The notes under the pieces were generated by a model. It searched no databases, was not told where the DNA came from, and worked only from the letters and a program-made list of their open reading frames with translations. The position numbers and the translations under genes were made by a program. Shown in pieces: positions 5,227 to 10,325 of a DNA stretch of 10,325 bases. Origin of the DNA: Candidatus Uhrbacteria bacterium. Lineage in GTDB: Bacteria; Patescibacteriota; Patescibacteriia; UBA9934; GWF2-40-263. The stretch's first letter is position 1. Every line of letters starts with the position of its first letter. Location: the NCBI GenBank assembly GCA_016205995.1, contig JACQSJ010000012.1:1-10325 (forward strand). The letters run 5' to 3'.

Positions 5227-5784
5227 ATGAAAGCCATCTTCGGCCTTGGAAATCCTGGCAAAGAATATGAAAAGACACGCCACAACGTGGGCTTTTTGGT
5301 GTTGGATGAACTCGCCAAGCGCTACGAAGGTGCGTTCTCCTCGAAACGCTCACTCGAAGCAGAGATTGCCGAGGTGTTGATCGAGGGAGAGCGAGTGCTG
5401 TTGGTGAAACCACAAACCTTCATGAACGCGAGCAGTCGAACACTGTCGGCAGTCATGTCCAAGTACCCGGTCACGATCAACGATGTCCTGGTTGTCTACG
5501 ACGATGCCGACCTCCCGTTTGGAGACGTTCGATACAAAAAAAGTGGAAGCAGTGCGGGCCACCGTGGCATGGAGTCGATTCTGTCGACCGTGCCAAACGG
5601 CACTTCCGTCGCGCGCGTACGAGTTGGCATTGGACGACCGATGCATCCGGATATTCCATTGGACGAGTTTGTATTGGGGCGATGGACGGAGGCGGAAGAG
5701 AAGGAATTGAAAGGAATGGTCGGCAAGACAATAGAGCGCTTAATGGTAGCCGCGGGCTTCAGCCCGCGTCCGAACGCAGGCTAA
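5227..5784 (+). CDS. pth: Peptidyl-tRNA hydrolase
   Basis: 185 residues from the ATG at 5227, matching the usual Pth length. Pth cleaves the ester bond of peptidyl-tRNAs dropped by the ribosome and recycles the tRNA. Visible are FGLGNPG with N9, the catalytic H19 in TRHNVGF, N67 in KPQTFMN, D92-D93 in VVYDDADLPFG, and GSSAGHRGM (107-115), where R113 stands in place of the common Asn of the GHNG motif. An upstream in-frame ATG at 5131 is rejected because the added 32 codons are repeat sequence and the enzyme should begin MKAIFGLGNPG. No Shine-Dalgarno is seen; a GATAAT (5218-5223) is too close to serve the ATG. The last dozen residues (VAAGFSPRPNAG) are encoded by a palindromic repeat. dprA follows after 30 bases, probably in the same transcript. 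Confidence 0.96.
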   Translation: MKAIFGLGNPGKEYEKTRHNVGFLVLDELAKRYEGAFSSKRSLEAEIAEVLIEGERVLLVKPQTFMNASSRTLSAVMSKYPVTINDVLVVYDDADLPFGDVRYKKSGSSAGHRGMESILSTVPNGTSVARVRVGIGRPMHPDIPLDEFVLGRWTEAEEKELKGMVGKTIERLMVAAGFSPRPNAG

Positions 5785-5798
5785 AGCCTGCGGCTACC
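5745..5798. repeat. 54-bp double-hairpin repeat overlapping the 3' end of pth
   Basis: Outer inverted ends GGTAGCCGC (5745-5753) and GCGGCTACC (5790-5798) enclose two tight hairpins: CGCGGGCT/AGCCCGCG with loop TC (5751-5768) and CGCAGGCT/AGCCTGCG with loop AA (5775-5792). It resembles GC-rich REP-type palindromes. It spans the pth stop codon (5782-5784), ends 16 bases before dprA, and could attenuate read-through or stabilise the pth message. Only one copy is present in the window. Confidence 0.82.
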
Positions 5799-5814
5799 CA
5801 AAAGATGAACTCGT

Positions 5815-6897
5815 ATGAATGAACAGGATCGCCCCTTCTGGGTCGCGCTCACGGCGTTCCGACCGTTCGGCCCCGTACGTATGGCGCGACTGGCTCGGCG
5901 GTTTCCCTCCATGGAACGCGCCTTTGGGGCCAGTGCGCTTGAACTCACCGAGGCAGGCATCGAACCCGAGATCGTAAGCCGATTCCTACAAGAGCGTATT
6001 CACATCGATCCAGATGCGCTCTACCGAGAACTCGAAGTCCGCGGCATCCGTCTGGTCACCATCAAGGACGACATCTACCCGCCGTTGCTCAAACAGATTT
6101 ACGATCCGCCGGCCGTCTTGTTTGTCCGCGGCGTCCTTCCTGATCCCAACCGCAAGCATCTCGCGGTCGTCGGTTCAAGAGGGGCATCGAAGTACGGCCT
6201 GCGAGTCACCGACGAGTTGATTGAACCGGTGGCACGCGCGGGTGTCGTCATCGTGAGTGGACTTGCCTATGGCATCGACGCAACCGCGCATGACGCGGCG
6301 TTACGCGCCGAAGGAACGACGCTTGCGGTCCTGGGCTCGGGCGTCGATCACGAGAGTATCTATCCCTCGCACAACCGCGCACTCGCCTCGCGCATCCTCG
6401 CTTCTGGCGGCGCACTCATCAGTGAATTCCCCCTCCACACACCCCCGCTCAAACAGAACTTCCCATTCCGCAACCGAATCATCGCTGGTCTCTGTCAGGG
6501 CACGCTCGTGGTGGAGGCCGCGATCAAATCCGGCTCGCTCATCACAGCGCGTTCTGCTATGGACAGCAACCGCGATGTGTACGCCGTCCCCGGCCCCATC
6601 CATTCCCTTTTGTCTGAAGGCCCGCACGAGCTCATCAAGAACGGCGCCACGCCGGTTACCAAACCCGAGGACATCTTCGGCATCGAACCGATGCCCGCTC
6701 CCGTAAGCGCGTACCAGCCCGCAAATGAAGAAGAAACACTTGTCTGGTCGCGCCTCTCCCGCACCCCGCTCCACGTCGACGAGCTCATCCGCTCCACCCA
6801 GCTCCCCGCCCCCAAGCTCATGAGCACGCTGACGCTCATGGAAATGAAAGGTGGCATCACGCACGAAGGAGGACAATTTTATACCCGTAGTCGATAG
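5815..6897 (+). CDS. dprA: DNA processing protein DprA (Smf)
   Basis: 360 residues, full length. DprA binds incoming single-stranded DNA during transformation and loads RecA on it. The N-terminal helical region (1-70) resembles the SAM/HhH-type extension, and the Rossmann-like core spans about 75-290. Visible core motifs are VVGSRGASKYG (118-128), SGLAYGIDATAH (148-159), LGSGVD with YPSHN (173-187), SEFP (203-206), FPFRNRIIAGL (216-226), KSGSLITARSA (238-248) and VYAVPG (255-260). A C-terminal winged-helix-like segment (about 300-357) matches the DprA C-terminal domain. The start is the first ATG after the repeat; no strong Shine-Dalgarno precedes it. It follows pth by 30 bases, probably as an operon. 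Its presence is compatible with natural competence, but no other competence gene is in the window. Confidence 0.96.
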   Translation: MNEQDRPFWVALTAFRPFGPVRMARLARRFPSMERAFGASALELTEAGIEPEIVSRFLQERIHIDPDALYRELEVRGIRLVTIKDDIYPPLLKQIYDPPAVLFVRGVLPDPNRKHLAVVGSRGASKYGLRVTDELIEPVARAGVVIVSGLAYGIDATAHDAALRAEGTTLAVLGSGVDHESIYPSHNRALASRILASGGALISEFPLHTPPLKQNFPFRNRIIAGLCQGTLVVEAAIKSGSLITARSAMDSNRDVYAVPGPIHSLLSEGPHELIKNGATPVTKPEDIFGIEPMPAPVSAYQPANEEETLVWSRLSRTPLHVDELIRSTQLPAPKLMSTLTLMEMKGGITHEGGQFYTRSR

Positions 6898-6956
6898 TCG
6901 TTGTGTGCACGACAATGTCTTGCTTCCCTCTGTCACCCCGACGACCCCCACCCTGT

Positions 6957-7330
6957 GTCATCCCGAGCGCCAGCGAGGGATCTCCAAAGCGATAGCCATC
7001 CTATGGAAAAACTGTGCTGCGTCTACGTCATGTCCAATAAACACAACAATGTTATCTACATCGGGGTAACCAGCAACCTGGCTCGTCGAGTCTGGGAACA
7101 CCAACAACATCTGATCCCTGGATTCACGAGCAAATACAACTGTACAAAGTTGGTCTATGTCGAAACAACATCTGACATCAAAGATGCCATCGCCAGGGAA
7201 AAGGAGTTAAAAGGATGGAGAAGGGAAAAGAAGAACGCACTTATCAATTCGGCGAACCCGCAATGGCAAGACCTTTCAAGCGAAATCTACTAACCAGGAG
7301 ATCCCTCGTCGTCGAACTCCTCGGGATGAC
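6957..7330. mobile_element. Candidate mini-element: GIY-YIG gene inside inverted repeats
   Basis: The left arm (6957-6985, GTCATCCCGAGCGCCAGCGA then GGGATCTCC) and right arm (7297-7330, starting GGAGATCCCTCG and ending CTCGGGATGAC) are imperfect inverted copies of one repeat. The GIY-YIG gene fills almost all the space between them: its ATG is 17 bases after the left arm and its stop is 3 bases before the right arm. Gene-free versions of the arm pair lie at 5133-5211 and 7370-7441, like short non-autonomous copies. A degenerate left-arm start (GTCACCCCGACGA) lies just upstream at 6932. No transposase or target-site duplication is evident. Mobility is inferred by analogy with REP/RAYT systems. 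Confidence 0.45.
7003..7293 (+). CDS. Single-domain GIY-YIG endonuclease-like protein (YhbQ/COG2827 type)
   Basis: 96 residues, a lone GIY-YIG nuclease fold. V8-Y9-V10 and Y19-I20-G21 form the two halves of the signature (here VYV...YIG). R29 in NLARRVWEH is the family's catalytic Arg and E34 is close to it. E65 in AIAREKELKGW is the likely metal-binding Glu. The protein ends in the family-typical NPQWQDLS. The ATG at 7003 is chosen because the in-frame sequence upstream, back to 6901, is intergenic repeat translated by chance. There is no clear Shine-Dalgarno or promoter. The gene lies snugly between inverted repeat arms. Related small proteins are annotated as nucleases with poorly known roles; a part in spreading or maintaining the repeats is inference. 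Confidence 0.9.
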   Translation: MEKLCCVYVMSNKHNNVIYIGVTSNLARRVWEHQQHLIPGFTSKYNCTKLVYVETTSDIKDAIAREKELKGWRREKKNALINSANPQWQDLSSEIY

Positions 7331-7369
7331 AAACGTAGATTGGATCTCATTGGGGTAACAAAACCTTTT

Positions 7370-7441
7370 GTCATCACGAGCGCCAGCGAGAGATCCCCTC
7401 ATCCTTTGGAGATCCCTCCTCCCTTCGGTCGCCGGGATGAC
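7370..7441. repeat. 72-bp inverted pair of the GTCATCCCGAGCG repeat family
   Basis: The left arm GTCATCACGAGCGCCAGCGA (then GAGATCC) and the right arm (GGAGATCCCTCC to CGCCGGGATGAC) flank a short spacer around 7398-7408. The pair sits 16 bases before the topA -35 box. The left arm is nearly the same as that of the GIY-YIG unit (6957), suggesting a recent common source. The 39 bases between this repeat and the GIY-YIG unit hold nothing recognisable. Confidence 0.78.
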
Positions 7442-7457
7442 AACGCCTGAGTCAACT

Positions 7458-7487
7458 TTGACAGATCCCTCACAACTGGGGCATTAT
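7458..7487 (+). promoter_or_regulatory. Promoter of topA, leaderless arrangement
   Basis: Consensus TTGACA (7458-7463) is followed by 18 bases and CATTAT (7482-7487, four of six). Seven bases separate the -10 box from the ATG at 7495, so transcription should start at or within a base or two of the start codon. No Shine-Dalgarno is present, as for der. Confidence 0.6.
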
Positions 7488-7494
7488 CACATTC

Positions 7495-9813
7495 ATGTCG
7501 CACCATCTCCTCATCGTCGAGTCCCCGACGAAAGCAAAAACCATTTCAAAATACCTCGGGCAGGACTACAAAGTCCTTTCCTCTTTTGGCCACATCCGTG
7601 ACCTTCCAAAAAGCAAACTCGGCGTGGATCTCGAAAACCATTTTGAGCCGACCTACACGATTCCACCCAAAAGTAAGAAAGCCGTGACCGAGCTCAAAGC
7701 CGCCGCCAAGAACGCGGACATGGTGTACCTGGCCACCGACGAAGACCGCGAAGGAGAAGCCATCGCCTGGCACATCATGGAGGCGCTCAAACTCAAACCC
7801 GAGAACACGCGCCGCATTACTTTTCATGAAATTACCCGCTCGGCCGTGGAGGAAGCCGTCGCCCACCCGCGCGACATAGACCAAAACCTCGTGAACGCCC
7901 AACAGGCACGCCGGATTCTCGACCGCCTTGTCGGATACGAACTCTCGCCGTTCCTCTGGCAGAAGATCCGTTACGGACTCTCGGCTGGTCGCGTGCAATC
8001 TGTGGCGATGCGGCTTATCGTCGAGCGTGAACGCGAGCGCCGAGCCTTCAACATCGAAGAGTACTGGACCATCGATGCCGAGTTCGAGAAGGCAGGAATC
8101 GTGTTCCCTGCGAAGCTCGTGGAAGTCGACGGCAAGAAACTCGACAAGCTCGATCTCAAGACGCAACACGACGCGAAGAACATCGTCGATGGCCTCGCGG
8201 GCGCGCCTGCGAGTGTCACCGCCGTCGAGAAAAAGCTCGTGAAGAAAGTCGCTCCCACGCCGCTGACGACCTCGACCTTGCAGATCGACGCCAACACCAA
8301 GCTCGGGTTCAGTTCCAAGGCTACGATGAAACTCGCCCAGGACCTTTACGAAACCGGTCGCATTACGTACATGCGTACCGACTCGATGAACCTGGCCGAG
8401 AAATTCCTCGACGAAGCTCAGGCCTATATCCGTACGACGTTTGGCGAAAAATACGCTGAAGGAGCACGACGTTTTAAAACCAACAAAAAAGGCGCCCAAG
8501 AGGCGCACGAAGCTATCCGTCCTACAGAAGTCACCGCGACTCCTGACTCGCTGCGTTCCGCGCTTGAGCCTCGCACGTGGAAACTCTACCAGCTCATCTG
8601 GAGCCGCACGGTTGCCTCGCAACTCCCGGCCGCCCAACTCAACCGCACCACGGTCGACATCCTCGTTCAACCTACCAAGCTTTCCGGCCCTACCAGCCCT
8701 TCCTCCACCACCTTCCGCGCCTCTGGCTCCTCCGTGGCCTTCCCAGGTTTCATGAAGGTCTACCAATCAGCGAAGGAAAAAATCCTCCCCGAGCTTGCAG
8801 AGGGAGATGCAGTAGACACGAAAGCGATCATTCCAAACCAACACTTCACGGAGCCCCCGGCCCGCTATTCTGACGCGACCCTCGTGAAAGCGCTCGAGGA
8901 ATTCGGGATCGGCCGACCTTCCACGTACGCACCAACCATCTCAACCATCATCGACCGCGGCTACGTGGAGCGCGACGAGAACAAAAAGCTCGCCCCTCTG
9001 GACATTGCACTGATCGTGAACGATGTCCTGGTCGGTCACTTCCCGCAGATCGTCGATTATGAGTTCACTGCGAAGATGGAGAACTCCCTGGACGAGATCG
9101 CTGAGGGCAACGTGGAATGGGTGCCCACCCTTGAAACGTTCTACGGCCCATTCCACCAGAACCTTGAAACCAAAACCAAAGAGCTCGACCGCGCAGACAT
9201 CATGCCCGACCGCGTTCTTGGGAACGATCCGGCAACGGGGATGCCGGTGATCCTCAAGACCGGCCGCTTCGGCGGGTTCATACAGGTTGGCGAGTACAGC
9301 AAGGAAGACAAGAAGGCGGGAAAGCCCAAACCGAAAAGCGCGTCGCTCTTGAAGGGCATGAACGTCGAGTCCGTAACGCTCGAGCAAGCGCTCTCATGCC
9401 TCTCGCTCCCGCGCGAGGTTGGCACAATGGAAAGCGGCGAAAAAATCGTTGCAGCCGTAGGACGTTTTGGTCCATATGTAAAGAGTGGAGACGTGTATGC
9501 CAGTATCAAGGAGCCGTTTGACCCTCTCACCATCGACGAAGCCACGGCGCGAACGCTGTTGAAAGAATCGACGGAGCTCAAAAAGAAGATGCAGACTCCC
9601 ATCGCTGAGTTTGGAACCGATCCAGTCAGTGGTGGCGAGATTCTCCTCAAGCATGGACGCTTCGGTCCCTACCTCACGGACGGGACAACAAATGCGTCGC
9701 TAGGAAAGAAACGTGATGCAACCGAAGTCACCCGCGAGTCCGCCATCGAGATCCTCGAAAAGAAACGGGCGTTGGAAGCAAAGAGAGGAAAATTCAAACC
9801 ACGAAGAAAATAA
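7495..9813 (+). CDS. topA: DNA topoisomerase I (type IA)
   Basis: 772 residues. TopA relaxes negative supercoils by cutting one strand through a 5'-phosphotyrosine link. The TOPRIM domain (1-115) shows LLIVESPTKAKT with E9, and TDEDREGEAIAWH with D82, D84 and E86. The gate domains include QQARRILDRLVGY (136-148) and LSAGRVQSVA (162-171). Catalytic Y292 lies in GRITYMRTDS, and EAHEAIRPT (336-344) and GIGRPSTYA (471-479) are also present. The C-terminal part carries three glycine-rich repeats, GRFGGFIQVG (590), GRFGPYVKSG (656) and GRFGPYLTDG (721), of the Topo_C_Rpt type, and ends in a Lys/Arg-rich tail. There are no four-cysteine zinc ribbons (one Cys, 635), unlike E. coli TopA. The start is set by the MSHHLLIVESPTKA N-terminus and a promoter ending seven bases upstream. 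Convergent with the next gene. Confidence 0.97.
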   Translation: MSHHLLIVESPTKAKTISKYLGQDYKVLSSFGHIRDLPKSKLGVDLENHFEPTYTIPPKSKKAVTELKAAAKNADMVYLATDEDREGEAIAWHIMEALKLKPENTRRITFHEITRSAVEEAVAHPRDIDQNLVNAQQARRILDRLVGYELSPFLWQKIRYGLSAGRVQSVAMRLIVERERERRAFNIEEYWTIDAEFEKAGIVFPAKLVEVDGKKLDKLDLKTQHDAKNIVDGLAGAPASVTAVEKKLVKKVAPTPLTTSTLQIDANTKLGFSSKATMKLAQDLYETGRITYMRTDSMNLAEKFLDEAQAYIRTTFGEKYAEGARRFKTNKKGAQEAHEAIRPTEVTATPDSLRSALEPRTWKLYQLIWSRTVASQLPAAQLNRTTVDILVQPTKLSGPTSPSSTTFRASGSSVAFPGFMKVYQSAKEKILPELAEGDAVDTKAIIPNQHFTEPPARYSDATLVKALEEFGIGRPSTYAPTISTIIDRGYVERDENKKLAPLDIALIVNDVLVGHFPQIVDYEFTAKMENSLDEIAEGNVEWVPTLETFYGPFHQNLETKTKELDRADIMPDRVLGNDPATGMPVILKTGRFGGFIQVGEYSKEDKKAGKPKPKSASLLKGMNVESVTLEQALSCLSLPREVGTMESGEKIVAAVGRFGPYVKSGDVYASIKEPFDPLTIDEATARTLLKESTELKKKMQTPIAEFGTDPVSGGEILLKHGRFGPYLTDGTTNASLGKKRDATEVTRESAIEILEKKRALEAKRGKFKPRRK

Positions 9814-9834
9814 AACGGGCAATGCCCGTTTTAT
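9810..9834. terminator. Bidirectional intrinsic terminator
   Basis: AAAACGGGC (9812-9820) and GCCCGTTTT (9824-9832) form a perfect 9-bp stem with loop AAT. Flanking A and T runs serve both strands. It begins inside the topA stop codon (9811-9813) and overlaps the stop of the convergent minus-strand gene, so it can end both transcripts. Confidence 0.85.
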
Positions 9835-10325
9835 GCTGCTGCTTTGGGGGCTTCAGGGGCGGGAGCGGGAGCGGGAGCTTCGGCCGTCTTTGAATCAGTC
9901 GCGGCCGCGATGGAATCTACATCATCAGCGATCGCCGCGGCCACGTCTTCCCCAAGTTTTTCCTCAAGGACTTTCCGTCGTTTTGCTTTCGCCGCGGCAT
10001 CGTCCTCTTTCTTTTCCTGCTTCTTTTGGGCCTCCTTGTAATCTTTCAACACTTTCTCCGCGAGCTTCTTCCGATCCTCGTCGTTCTTCTTCAAATGCTC
10101 GGCAAGAGTTTTATCAAGGCCCAACTTCTTGGCTGCTCCGTCCAAAAGGGAAACGACGGGGTTCACAAGATACTTAAAAAGGAACACGTTTTTATCGATC
10201 ATCTTGTCGGCCTTCTTGTTCATCTTGTGTGCAAGCCAATCAATGCCCACGAGGAGCCCTCGCGCGATCGGACGGGATGTGTGGTACCCAAGATACCCCA
10301 TCATACCAACCGCCTGGACCGCAAC
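9831..10325 (-). CDS. Hypothetical protein with coiled-coil and Ala/Pro-rich C-terminus (partial)
   Basis: Family not recognised. The frame stays open to the right edge: seven codons upstream of the ATG at 10304 read VAVQAVG without a stop and no good Shine-Dalgarno precedes that ATG, so the true start probably lies outside the window. From the ATG there are 157 residues. The first 60 are moderately hydrophobic and basic (GLLVGIDWLAHKM, FLFKYLVNPVVSLLDG), which could contact a membrane. Residues about 65-115 are Lys/Glu/Ala-rich with coiled-coil character, then an acidic Ala-rich segment, and a low-complexity tail (APAPAPAPEAPKAAA) made by a GGAGCG-type tandem repeat in the DNA (about 9854-9880). 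The tail looks like a flexible linker. The gene is convergent with topA and shares its terminator. Confidence 0.72.
   Translation of the reverse strand, partial: VAVQAVGMMGYLGYHTSRPIARGLLVGIDWLAHKMNKKADKMIDKNVFLFKYLVNPVVSLLDGAAKKLGLDKTLAEHLKKNDEDRKKLAEKVLKDYKEAQKKQEKKEDDAAAKAKRRKVLEEKLGEDVAAAIADDVDSIAAATDSKTAEAPAPAPAPEAPKAAA

Noticed and set aside
6901..7002. N-terminal extension of the GIY-YIG protein from 6901
   Set aside because: The extra residues come from intergenic repeat sequence; the domain begins just after the ATG at 7003.
5133..7441. CRISPR array from the recurring GTCATCCCGAGCG arms
   Set aside because: Arms are imperfect, inverted and irregularly spaced, with genes between them; there are no regular spacers and no cas genes.
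7546..8766. Open frame of 406 codons on the minus strand
   Set aside because: Entirely antisense to the clearly real topA. Composition is Arg/Gly/Val-rich, as expected from a GC-rich shadow frame.

Overview
The window reads as a bacterial chromosome segment of moderately high GC with short gaps between genes. It uses the standard code: TGA serves as a stop in the 98-codon gene, so the UGA-to-Gly recoding of some candidate phyla does not apply. The gene set (LCP-family protein, Der, Pth, DprA, a TopA without cysteine zinc fingers, one-domain GIY-YIG protein) and the lack of Shine-Dalgarno sites before core genes fit a Patescibacteria/CPR genome. That placement is inference; no marker here settles the lineage.

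Layout. Positions 1-44 hold the 5' half of a minus-strand tRNA-Val(CAC), divergent from an LCP-family cell-envelope gene (110-1816, +). A terminator/repeat cluster (1835-1950) separates it from a convergent putative lipoprotein with an HEGAH zinc-protease-like motif (1949-2926, -). Next is a two-gene minus-strand operon with strong Shine-Dalgarno sites: a 98-residue three-helix membrane protein resembling SemiSWEET/PQ-loop proteins, and a 67-residue CxxC protein. It ends in a long hairpin terminator and is divergent from der (3758-5122, +). After der come pth (5227-5784), dprA (5815-6897), a small GIY-YIG gene (7003-7293) and topA (7495-9813), all plus strand. A bidirectional terminator separates topA from a convergent partial gene with a coiled-coil and Ala/Pro-rich tail (9831 to the right edge, -).

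How the genes relate. Der (ribosome assembly), Pth (peptidyl-tRNA recycling), DprA (RecA loading on incoming single-stranded DNA) and TopA (supercoil relaxation) are housekeeping functions sharing a strand. The LCP protein, lipoprotein and small membrane protein act at the envelope.

Most unusual features. (1) A dispersed repeat family, arms starting GTCATCCCGAGCG and ending CGGGATGAC, fills several gaps as inverted pairs; one pair encloses the GIY-YIG gene, giving a compact 374-bp unit that looks like a small mobile element. (2) Two divergent gene pairs have back-to-back promoters whose -35 hexamers overlap. (3) der and topA appear to be transcribed leaderless, whereas the accessory minus-strand genes carry Shine-Dalgarno sites. 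(4) A palindromic repeat forms the 3' end of pth and encodes its last residues.
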